NCBI GenBank assembly: GCA_018881555.1 | Contig: JACAXG010000012.1 | Location: 9,805,480 to 9,869,479 of the forward strand | Direction of reading: 5' to 3' | Length of the DNA: 64,000 nucleotides | Source: Amblyornis subalaris | Lineage: Eukaryota > Chordata > Aves > Passeriformes > Ptilonorhynchidae | In this document: positions 24,201 through 35,400 of the stretch, piece by piece | Layout: every line of letters starts with the position of its first letter | Position numbering within the stretch: the first letter of the stretch is position 1 | Notes under the pieces: generated by a model | Database searches by the model: none | What the model saw: only the letters and a program-made list of their open reading frames with translations | Told to the model about the DNA's origin: nothing | Position numbers and translations under genes: made by a program

Positions 24201-27003
24201 TGTCATAAGGAAACCAATCCCCTTGCTGTACGAGAACAGGATAGGGTCTTATAAACCCTAAAGACACAGAAGGTGCTACAGTTAATAGGCATGTAGGCTC
24301 TTGAACCTTCTGTTATTCACGTGTCTAATGCCTTATTGATCACATCAGGATGAGTGACATGATTTTAGTAACATATGTGAATGCAATTTGCAGGATGCTT
24401 TATAAAAGTGAAATTCCACTTTTGGTGGTGGAAACCACAGCTAGAATGTTTTTTTGTATGCAAGAGAAAAAAGACAGCTTAACCTCTCTCAAGCTCTGTT
24501 CAATCTTGCCCCCCATATAAATGGACCCCATTTTACTCTTATTTTGCATTCCTGATACTGCGTATACAATATGTACTTTGTCACTGTGATCTGCTTAGGA
24601 AAGAAGTAAATATTTCTATATATACATATTTTATATTTATGTATATTATTTAAATGTGTATATACATATTTAAAAGTAAAAGTATGCTGCTTTTTCAATT
24701 GTCTTTAGTTGCAGCAGAGGGAAAACAAAGCTTTGATTTTTAAATGCTTATAAACCATGCTTTTAGATCTCATGGTAAGGCTTATCTTTCCATCTGACTA
24801 CATGTGTCTAAAGTTGCTAGTTTTGCAGAACTTTCATCCTGGAAAAGTTTGGATGAGTTCAGCAGGTCTCAGGAGTGTTCACCTGGGATGCATTTGTATG
24901 TGGTTTTGAACACACCTAGGAAGTCTCAGTCTAAACAATATCATCATCATCATTCATCCCCCAAATCTTTTTCTGTTAACAGTCTGAGTCTTAACTCCTC
25001 TTTAATGCATTGATTATTCTTGATAATGCTCCTGCTTAACAACTGTCCAATCTGATAACCTTTGAGTAGACATTTTTGTGTAATATTCAGCCATGCCTTT
25101 ATCAGTTCTCAATGCATGTGGCACACTAAATTATCCTTTGCCATTAGCATGAACAAAAGAAATGCAGTTTAAGGAACATTAGTATGTTTTCCCTATATTT
25201 GTGTTAATTACAAGTAACCATACCCAAGTACTGATATAACTTTACTGTATAGAAGCCTTCAAGTAAAACAGTATTTATTGTGAAAGATGATTGCAGTTTC
25301 AATAACAACTCCTTCTTATTACTTAAAAAACATATATTTAGCCAGATACCATGAACACTAAATTTAGTTCACTTGGCAGCACTTTAACCAACACTTTTAT
25401 AATCTTTGTATTTAAAATCTCAAAAAAGCCATAATTCACTGGCCATGCTGAGTAGTGACTGTATGCATCCTATGTTTTAGAATAAAAGTATAAAATTACA
25501 GAGATATGATCAATTATTTAAAAAAAGGTAAATGTAGTGAAATGGTGTAGAAGAGAACCACATTGGTCTTCATTACTCTGAAAACAGAAATTGCTGGGAA
25601 GCAGGAGTAAAAGCAATCTGAAAAGAAATGGTTCCTGGGGAGAAATGGCTTTTCTACGAATGGCACAGAGTGATTTCAAAAGGAAGTGGATAACAAGGCA
25701 TTTGTTAATAACAAGCCAAGGGTGTTTCAGACTCTTTCATCTCTAAAATTACAAATGTAAAGTAAATGTACTCTGTCTGATCACAGGATTATTCACTGGA
25801 ACCCCTGTTTTTCTGTGGACTAAGAGTAGTGTATGTTGAATGAAACTCCCTCACTGCTGCAAGTGGCTATCTCTTCTGAATCACACAGGGAAACAATTGG
25901 GATCCACTTGCATGAGAGACCTTCTTTTACCTTCATCTCAAACATTCTTCTACACCCAAGAGTTGGAGGAGTTTGGGAAAACATGTGGCGCTCTCTTGTT
26001 GAAATACAACCTTGGAGTTTTGGGGCTCTTCCTTCTTGAAGGAAAGCACCTTTGAAGGAGTTCTTCTTTGAATGACTGTTTGAAAAAAAGGAAGGGGTGT
26101 GGATTTTACATATGGTGTTTGCAGGGGCTCTTGGATTCAAGTGGGAGGTGGGACAGGTTGTCTATGTGCTGGCAGTGACCCACTCATGCTGCTGGCCAAG
26201 GGCTGGTGAGAAGAGAACAGAGATGAGTCCTTTTTAAGCATCTTCTCTCAGTTGCCTTGATTAGTGCAATTCACTCTGGAAGGGTCTTTCCTCCACCAAG
26301 GTGGGATTAACTCCTGCAATTAATTATTTAATTAGGGGTAAAGTCTCCCACAGANCATTTAATCTGGTTTATATATCCTGAGAGCCCAGAGTGGATGAGT
26401 GAAACTTTTCAATTTAACCTTGCGACAAATTTAAGTTATTAGTTTCAGAAATGTGGCCATGTGGAAAAAACCAAAGCTTTCCTCTTAAATGGAAATCTTA
26501 ACACTGGCCAACTAATAATAACCTGATAAACACAGGGCTTTATAAAAATGTAACATTTTAAAATTTGTTAATTTGGTGAGAATTAGGAACAACATGAACA
26601 ATTATAGATGACATTTTGAAGCTCGGTTATAGGAATGAGCTAATATTTCACTATTTGGGGGTTATGATGTGGGTCTTTTTCCCCAAATTTCTTTAAAAAT
26701 TGCTCCAAAGGAGCTGGNGACCTCTTGCGGGAAGTGATCACTAAAGACAAAAGCATTTTGGAGACAGTGCCCTGGAGGTGGTCTTCAAATACATTTCCCT
26801 TTAGCCTGAGGTTGCGTTTTTCTTTTTTTCTGTGTTGTTTCACTTCTTCTCTTGGATGATTTGCTAAGAACATGGGATTATCTGGTAATATTGTTTTGTG
26901 CATTTTTTACCATACTCAAAGGCGGTGGAAACTGTTGGTTGTCCTCAACCAAATTGGTTGAAGTAGCAGAGGCTCAAGGGTGATTAATTCCCTACAAGTT
27001 TCA
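24201..27003. other. AT-rich stretch, no gene seen
   Basis: Strongly AT-rich, with a TATA-like low-complexity patch at 24604-24680 and short frames only. 26316-26336 contains CAATTAATTATTTAATTAGG, a tight group of homeodomain-type TAAT cores. Ns lie at 26355 and 26718. Confidence 0.6.
24941..24953. repeat. Short (TCA)n run
   Basis: Four TCA units in an otherwise unremarkable AT-rich stretch. Confidence 0.75.
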
Positions 27004-30000
27004 GGAATATGTGTGGTTGTTTAGAGCAGAAAGCCTCTCTGAGTGTTGACAGATGGAAAGGATGTGGCATGGACATGCCTGTTAGCAGCCATCAGAAGGT
27101 GAGCATGCCTGGAGACATCATGTTGTATGGCCCAGGTACCTGCAGCACTTGGCTAGCAGCTCACAGCCCAGGGCCCTGTGAGCTCAGGCTTTGTTATTCC
27201 CAGTGCTATTGGAAATGTGTGGTAATCTTACACAAGCTGCACATTTGCTGTCACTTTGCTGCCAAGAGCACCGGTCCAACTGTCCATCCCAGTACTGTCT
27301 TCCCAGCCCCAGTCATTGTGACAGCACCGGTATGCACACTGTGGAGCAGCCAAGTCACTCACTCTGTCAAAACCGGGATGTTTTGGCCAGGTTAGTCTGC
27401 AGCTTGACGAGATTCTTGATCTAGTCCCTGAGACAGTTGTGTGTCAGTGTTGATGCAGGCCCAAGGGATGAGCAGGATCCTGTACCAGGATGGGACTGCT
27501 GCTTTTAGTGTCTTCAGCTGATCGTGACACTGAACTGGGTGGAAGCTGGGGCTTCCAATGAGTTATTTGTTTGTTGTGTGGTTGCCTTGGTTTTTTTCCT
27601 GCTCCCATTTCAGGTAAACCATTGTGAGTTATCAGTAAAGTCGCTCTGCATCTTTGTTGCAAGCCTTTTGGGTGAACAGCAGCAGCTTTGCATTTGTGAA
27701 TTTTCTTCTGTTCCTCCTAACCATATTCTAATTTGGAGTTTTTCATCTTTCTGTTTAACAGGAAAGATGCCTGCTCTAAAAATATAGAATATGGCTCCAG
27801 ATCTCTGTTCTGAGAACAGCTGGTCACGTTCAAAATGAATGCTTAAAGAAAATAGCAAATTTGAAAAGAAATGTGAGTTTCTGAATTCTGGCAAGTGAAA
27901 GGCTGGCCTAAGGTAAGCCAGCCAATTCCTGGATGACTCCAGCGCCAGTGTGAGTGCCAGCACTTTTGCCTTCTCTCTTTCGCTGCAGAGCTGGTGCTAA
28001 GGTTTTAGTTTCACGTAAACTGTTCCCCAAATGGTTAGTTCTGGAAATAACAGCCCAGTTCCAATGATGACACAGGTGACATTTTCAAAATCAAAAACTG
28101 GGACAGCTCCGTAGTGACATTTTTAGGGTCTCAAAATATCCCTGCAAAAGACGAACGTATGCTTAAAAAAACATGCTGATGTCACTACTGCCAGTGTCTG
28201 CTTCAACAGCGATACATACATACTTCCCTGAGCACAAGGTTTTTTCCAGTTGCTTTAATTTGAAGTAAATTGTGTCATGAAACACCAAAAGTGCTGCTAA
28301 CATTTGTTCTGGTCTTGTCTGAATCATGAGGCTGAACCAATTTAACTTAAATTGTTCAGTAAGCCAGCAGGACAAGTATGCAGAATCTCTTGGATTGTGT
28401 AAACTCGTTATCTTTTGGCCCATACGTTTGATTGGTACGCGCTCGCTGGCCACCGCTCGGGTTTTAAATGTCACGGAGGCATTTGCGCACAAGGCTGTCT
28501 GGATATGGAATCCCAGGGCTGTACAAGCCACCACGGATGTGCAAAGGCTGGCATGGAGAGGGAGCCGATCCCACCCCAGCTCCTGCTGCAAGCTGCGCCT
28601 AGGGCTTTGCTCTCTACAAATGTGCAGCAACTTTTGCTCATTTGGGAGGAACGTCTTGGCCATGTGTTTTGCACCCAGGAAGAAATGAAACATTTTTCAG
28701 TTTATATTAAAAGTGGAAAAACTTGTGCAGCTCAGGTGCTGAAAGAAACTCCTGGGTTGCTGATGTCCTATGGGGCCGAGACAGTCTTGCTAAAAGATAC
28801 ATCAATGTTCCTTTTCTTTTAACTATTAGAAACTAAAATAGTTTTTCCCAGAGAGTCACAAATCCCACTAACTAGAAGTGGAGCTTTCCTGTCTTTTCAT
28901 CAAAATACAGTAAATCCTGGACATTCTGCTAGGTATCCAGTGTTTGGGACAACATGTTGGAGATAAGATATCTCTGCTAATGAGGTACAGACCATGTTCC
29001 CTCAGGGACACTGCAAGGTGCTCAGTGAGCGGAGATAATGGAACTGTTGGAACAGCTTTGTGAAAAATATGGGGTTTGCCCTAACTTGCAAGTAACCTCT
29101 GAGCTCAAGATCCTTGATGTGAATTACTCGGCATCCCATGAGGCACGTGGGGGGAACCGGAGGCAACCCCAGCACCTTGCCCAAGCCTCGGCCCTCCTTC
29201 CTTGGCAGGAAGCACGTGGAGGGGCCAGGGTGTGAGCAGCCGAGGAGGAATCCGTGCTGCTCAGCAGTGCACTGGGTGGAGCTGCAGGGCTCCCAGGCAT
29301 CTGCAAGAGTAATGAACTCATTTGTCCAGACCCCTTAGCTTAAGGACAACTGCTTAAAGCACTTCACAATGTTAAGTGTACACACCAAAAGGTGACAGGT
29401 ACACAGAGGTAAATTGTAGGCACCTTAAATGTACTGGCTCTACCCCTTGTTACAAAATGGCTTTTCTGCTGATGGGTATTTCCTACAGTGTTTGTCAAAC
29501 AGTAGGTTCATGGCTTAGTCAGGGACAAAGTTATTAAGGACATAAAACGCCATCTGGATGATGCTAATAAACATAAAACCTAACCTTCAGATGCACTGCA
29601 GCAGTGACCAGACTGCACCAGACCAGATTACCCTTTGTGTTAAAATCTGAGCCCTGTACTACCCCTCATGGCTACCCAACCTCATATATTTCACTCTGAA
29701 AATCTAAAATGTGGTTATTCCAGTGAGACAACCAAGTGACCTATCCCTGACATCTTACTGGAATGCTGTCTTAAAAGGACTGATTTCCTAGTAGAGTTTC
29801 TTTTTCAGTTTCTAAACAGTTGGTGGTTGCTTTAAAACTTTTATTTAGGATTTCTGTTTCTCAGTTTAGTTGGCAGTTCATGTGGCAATGAAAAAAAATT
29901 TAAAACCCTCTTGCAAGATGAAAACACCCAAACCTATCCTATAAATGCATTTTGTACTTGTTTATGTAAGAAAATGCTGGGATTTTCCATTCAAAATCTA

Positions 30001-31500
30001 TTCTGTGCTCCAGGAATAACCTAGCTATCACTTCAGTCCCATAATCTCTTGCAGAGCATATCACTGTAAGGAAGAGTGAAGGCTATGCAGGCCTAACCCT
30101 AAACTATTCAACATCAAAGGATGGTTTTCCTCTGCTGGAAGGGTCCTATGACAGGACATGGTTTGTCAAATGAATTTGTGCTTATCACTAGCACTTGCTA
30201 TTGAAAGCTGGTATTTGCTGACAGGCATTTGTGGTTTATTGTTCTAAATACAACTGCTTTGCAGACAGCAGGTGAGAAGTGCTAGCAAAGGGCAGTTGTT
30301 CTGGTTGCCCCCAGCAGTGTTGACCTCCACAAGGCTCCAAGAAAAGGTCCGGCATTGGCTTTGATAAGCAGTGCTGTGCTCCCTGAGGACTGACACTGGA
30401 AGCTGTGACTCAGCTTGCAGTCAGAACTCACCCCTGTAGCAGCAGCGTAAATAAATATCTGCCTCTTTACCCGCCCAGGCTGAACTGAGCAGATCTCTAG
30501 ACAAATGTAACTTCATGTGTTATTCAGTGCTATGAGACTGTGAGGAAGATGCACACATTAAGGTGTCCAAATCTGATGCCAGAACTAGTCAGATGCTTCC
30601 CAAATGAGCATGCACATGTGCAAGAATTGAAAATGTTACACTTAAAAAGGACAGAAAGCGAAGTTTGCTGTCTAATCAGAGGCTTCTCTATGCTGTCAGG
30701 CTGATTTGCAGCTTTGTGTGTGGCGTGTTAAAATAGACAAGACAATTGTAAGGTACCTGTAAGTCTGGTCTAACCTTGTGCTTCCAGCACAACCCAGCAG
30801 TTCTGTGAGTAGGAGTGCGAGTAGCTGACTCTCACTTTGTGAAATGGCGTTGATGTTAATTATTCCTCTGTACTTTTACACCTCTCTTGTGACCATCATT
30901 TAATGCTCACTGTAGATGATCCTTTTGTTATGTAAGTTTAAAAGTATCCCCTTCATTTCCCTCAGAGAATTCCGCTGCTGGAGGTCTCTTCGCTAATAAC
31001 GCTGCTGCTACATGACCACTCCTCACCTCCATGGACTAGATGAGCACAGGTGAAGCTCTCATGAGGTCTTGATCATTTCTTTGGGTCTCATAAAAATGCA
31101 CAGGATGGACTTGCAGTCCCCAGCAGTGTCCAGTCTCAAAGGAAAGAAAGAGCGGGAGAGTTTTAAATAAGCGCAGTGAGGGAAAATTGGTGTTTTAGTG
31201 TGGGACACAGGTTTCCACCCAGACAAGTGTTCTTGGCTCACCTCCACCACCCCACCACCAACTGCTGATGGGCAATTTACTGCCATACAGAAGTTTGGGA
31301 TGGGGCTTCCCATCCCAGTGCAGTGACGCATGTGTGGAGAGAGAGCACTTGGTTTCTTCTCTCCAGACCCCTCTTCTCTGCCCCATACACTCTGCATTTG
31401 GGATATGGGGTTTTTTGCATATTTCTGGTCAGAGACACGAGGTGTAAATAAAGTGAAAATGCTCAGTCGGTAGCATGTGCTCAACTGAACCAATTTCTAC
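27004..31500. other. Mixed sequence, no confirmed gene
   Basis: Splice-like pairs occur at 27004-27098 (open in one frame) and 27762-27912 (all frames stopped). The longest frame is 176 codons on the minus strand (28693-28163), over the CpG cluster, with no recognised motif. 29360-30960 is unremarkable with only short frames. A minus-strand frame of 144 codons (31493-31059) has low complexity typical of chance translation. Confidence 0.55.
28404..28602. promoter_or_regulatory. Local CpG cluster
   Basis: About twelve CpG dinucleotides fall in roughly 200 bases, close to the number expected from base composition, while most of the window is CpG-depleted. Dense parts are TACGCGCTCGC (28437-28447) and ACCGCTCGGG. 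The segment is too short and too modest in GC to be called a classical CpG island. CpG retention hints at an unmethylated regulatory element or recent sequence. The long open frames on both strands here are probably a by-product of composition. Confidence 0.35.
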
Positions 31501-32081
31501 TCATGAACTTTTAATACTTGTAAGACATTTGGTAAAAATCTTAATTTGGCTGAAGCCATTATGGGTGTATGACACTCGAACGAAAGTAGCATTTCTGGTT
31601 TTCATCCGATATATGCTTTGGCTCAAATTTTATGTTCCTTTTCAAGAATATATTGCCTCTAGTTGTCTCCCTGTGTAGTGGATTTAGCTTCAGGTGGAAG
31701 AAAGTAGCAATTTTTGCAAACAAAAAACTTCATCCTTATGAAAATTGGTTGCAATTTAATAATTCATAGAGTAATATTCACAACAAGAAACATCAGAATA
31801 AAACTTAACTAAATATTCACAGTTTGGGAATATCCATGTTTACTCGCTAACACTTTTTGCAAAATAGAATCCCAAATATAGGAAATCTGTGCTATTATTC
31901 ATTACAATTAAATGGGTTTTGGTTCTCAGAGACTTCTGCTAAAATCTGCACTCTAGTGAACAAGTCTGTACTAGATTATTTAGTGTCTGCTATTAATAAA
32001 TATTTCATTGTGCTGATGGAAAATATTTCTTTTGCTTTGTGACACAAGCCCATTTTTTTGCATCCTGAAGGAAATTTAAGG

Positions 32082-32115
32082 CCCTTTTTTTTTTCTTCTT
32101 TTTTTTTCTTTTCCC
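32082..32115. repeat. 34-base pyrimidine (T/C) tract
   Basis: An uninterrupted T/C run on the plus strand of mostly T with CTT breaks, ending in TTTTCCC. It could serve as a polypyrimidine tract, but no AG acceptor follows closely with an open frame. Confidence 0.85.
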
Positions 32116-33835
32116 GGGGATAGGACTTTCATGCACAGGCAGCTGCTGATCTGATTTAGCAGTTTGTTTTCAGGTTAGCTGGCTGGGTGTGATTGAGATT
32201 ATGTGGTAGGCTGGGAAAGGCAAATGGAGAAGTGATGAGGGGCCCAAATCATCCTTGAGAAACTCTTCCCTCCTTCGGTGATACTGAGATGCTGCTGAAT
32301 TCAGTCAAGGCTGCTGACATTAAACTAGGATTTCAAATGGAGAGAGGCCTTTTCAGTCAATGGTCTTTTTAAGGCCAATGGAAAACAAGTGAGTTTTCCA
32401 AAAACCATTTTTCAATGGAAATATTCTTTTGCCAGAGGTGCCATGAGTAATCAGTTCCTACTACCAGAATGGGACTCTATTGTGTATCAGAGAATTGACA
32501 TGAAGGAGGAAACCTGGCCAAAGTGTCTTTGTGTTCCACTATACAGCCCTGGGAAACCAAGGAAATTTCTAACAAAAACGTCTTCCCCCCTNAATTTTTA
32601 TCGAAACAGCCATGGGAATATAAAGGGGAAGGAGGGGACATGCTGAGAAAGAAGAGACAGGTGGTGGTTTTCCTGAACNTGCCAGTTTCCTTGGCTATAG
32701 GACCAGAAGATCCTCTGTCCACCAGGACTTGCTGACTTTCCTTTTTCTTGGCTGAGGAATTCAGTGGGCCGCAGAAATCCTAGGGGCCCCGGGATTCTTC
32801 CTGTGCCACAAGCATCAATGCATGTGCTGATGTATCTGTCCATGCTCTTTTCTGGTCTTGTCAAGATAGGCTCAAGGCTTCTCTGACTGTGCAGCCCCCT
32901 CCCTTATGTCTGTAAGTAGGGGCTGTGCACTGGCTAGCATTGATTTAACAAGGGATTCAGATTCACCCCTGGATGATAATCCAACACTCATCAAAATCAT
33001 CAACAATTGTTTCTTCACCTCAATAAGAGCAAGAGCAAGCCCACTTCAGTCAGCTGGCTGAGATTCCCACCCTCTCTGGCTGCCCTCAAAATCATCAATT
33101 TTCATGTTGAGTTTGGGATTTTTAAGTAAGACCATTGGTAGTCAAAGGAGTAACTTCAAGGTACCAGTGCTCAGGGAGAGCAAGTTCTGCACATCCTGTA
33201 CCTGTCTCGAGGTCTGGATGTGAGTCAGGTCCTTGCTGCCAGCCCCACGACTGGGCACACTTACAGATTCAACAGAAGATATGGAGGAGGAAAGCATGGA
33301 TACAGGAAAACAAAATGCCTCCTCTTGCTTTTCACAGCAGAGCTGACCAAAGCAGCATTGCCTTTTGCTCACTCATCTGTTCTCTGCTTTGGGCTTTGTT
33401 GTTTCTTCACTGTTGAAGTGTCCAGCGTATGGTGTGTGTTTATGGCAGAAATCTGGGAGGATTGGCACTTCAGTTCTTTCAGTACAGGGTTTTGTGGAAG
33501 TGATGGCAAAGTTCACACAATCTCCTGCTTTTTAGGCAGTACTGTAATGTTTCTTTCCTGACATCCAAGTCTAATAGTTGTTTAGGAATCCAAAACATAA
33601 AGATTGACAGTTTTCGAATTCTTCCATTACTTCAGATGATTGATTCCATTTTCTGACTGAAGAAGTTGGCTTTTTGTGTTGAATGAACCATGTTCCAATG
33701 TCCTTTCATCATTTATGTTCATTAATGAACAATCCCCCTCCTGCCCTACCACCTCCCATTTGCCCAAAATGTAGTGGCCATTATGTCCCTATACCAAAAT
33801 CACACACCCTTAACTGTTTTTAATAATCTGCGTGT

Positions 33836-33864
33836 GGTCTGTCTGGCTGTTCTGTCTGTCTGGC
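33836..33864. repeat. Short imperfect (TCTG)n microsatellite
   Basis: GTCTGTCTGG and CTGTCTGTCTGG are separated by CTGTT, an interrupted tetranucleotide run complementary in type to the GACA run at 54.5 kb. Confidence 0.7.
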
Positions 33865-35227
33865 ACAAGTTTCCAAGGCTATTAAAAAGGAAAAATAGCA
33901 TTGGCTCCTGTCAATGAGACTGGGGAAGATTTTCAAGGTCAAATCCTGCAGCAAACTGCTTTCTTTCACAAATGTGAGAGACTTGTAAGAACCCCATTCA
34001 CGTGATAAATATTTATGATTTGGGAGGAGGAATTCAAGAGTAAGCAAAATCTTCTGACATTGACTATCGTGGGAATTTGGGATGGGGGGGAGAAGGACGG
34101 GAACAAAATTAAGGGGAAAACCTTCAGCAATTTTAATCATTTCAATTGCATTTTCTCAGCAATTTACTTTTCACTTGGGAAAAATTCTTTTCCATTGGAA
34201 ATAGTGAATGGGAGGGGAACTTTTTTCCTTTCCAGTCTAAGTTCTTTATATTAAGCCTGTAAATCCTGAAGTGGGACTCTCTCAGTGCAAAATACTATTG
34301 TGGTAATGGATTTGTTGGCATCCCTCAAAGCTGAGGGACTACATGAATTTGCCAATGTATGGATCTNCTTTCCTTCATTCCAAGTTTCTCAGCTGACTTG
34401 TAATTACATTGCATGGAAGGCATATATGTTTTCTTGGGGTAAACTGAGATTTGGACCCAGGGGAGGAGTAAATTCTTATTCCTTTTTTCTTTCTTCATGT
34501 GGAAGCCTAAGGAGTTGGAGACCCTCCCTTCAGACTTAGACATGCTTCTTCGCCAAGAGCGTTATATCTTGGCTAAGGGATGAAGTGCATTGAGTAAATA
34601 TCCCTTACCCATTATCAGAGAGTTTAAACCCTGAGTATCCAAGAGGAGACTGACTAGACTTTCTCATTAGTAACAGGACATTTCTAGAAAAGTCTGGAAG
34701 CACAACTCAGCATGATTCCAGTGGAATCTGATTTATCTGTGGGATTCTGACTTTTTTCCCATCAAAACAGTTTCAGCTTTTTTTTAGTGGGTCCTTGTGT
34801 GACTTGGACTTTTCCTTAAGAAATGAGATTCAATTAAAATTTAAAATCTGGCTATTCAGAAGCTTTGAGTAGAAAACATTGTCCCCCTAACAGAGACATT
34901 CCTTTGGGCATGCTGAAGCATCCACTCATCCGTGTCGGACAGAGACATAGAGAAATTTCATATTCCCAAATAGTAATGTTTTCTTTCTACCTCAGTTTGA
35001 CTTTCTGCTCTATTTGTGCATAATCTAAAGATACTTCTTCATGGAATTACATTGTTAGCCTAGCTACATCCTCTAAGATGCCCCTTTTTCTGTGGATTTT
35101 AGCAATTGTAATAGTAAGCACAGGTATTTGTGTTCCTCTGGCAGGTGAAACTTTCTTTGAGTTGATGAGAGAAATGAAAAAAAAAGTAGTTTATACACAG
35201 AGGTAAATGATTTCAAATATTTTTGTA

Positions 35228-35270
35228 AGAAAAAGAAAAAGAAAAGAAAACNAAAAAGAAAACAAAACCA
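35228..35270. repeat. A-rich (A4-5 G)n simple repeat
   Basis: Repeated AAAAAG and AAAAG units with a single N at 35252, ending in AAACAAAACC. The N inside a simple repeat may reflect an unresolved allele or consensus uncertainty. Confidence 0.85.
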
Positions 35271-35400
35271 CCCTGTTACTCCAAGAAATTTAGCCAGAAA
35301 TTCATGTATTAAAGCCCAGAAACTTCAGTTCTAGCACATCATGTAAAAGGAAAACATTTCTGCACAGTTTGAGTAGTCCATCACCACAATCATCACGATC

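Larger units (their letters stand above)
31501..35400. other. Mixed sequence with short simple repeats, no gene seen
   Basis: AT-rich at 31700-32050, then the T/C tract. TGGAAAAC (32379-32386) pairs with GTTTTCCA (32393-32400). Similar TTTTCCA and TGGAAA strings recur at 34150-34230, possibly from one old repeat family. Ns lie at 32592, 32679, 34367 and 35252. The longest frame is about 113 codons. Confidence 0.6.

Noticed and set aside
23712..24206. Frames of 133 codons (plus) and 160 codons (minus)
   Set aside because: Same reason: both strands are open over the same bases, composition is GC-rich and no protein motif is visible.
27762..27912. Strong acceptor (TTTCTGTTTAACAG) and donor (AAG|GTAAGC) pair
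   Set aside because: All three frames are stopped within the 151 bases, so it is not a coding exon. A non-coding exon is possible but unsupported.
28163..28693. 176-codon minus-strand frame as a gene
   Set aside because: No recognised motif, the plus strand is open over the same region, and no upstream or downstream gene signals. Kept only as a CpG-cluster finding.
31059..31493. 144-codon minus-strand frame
   Set aside because: The translation has no domain or family resemblance and the length is within chance expectation.
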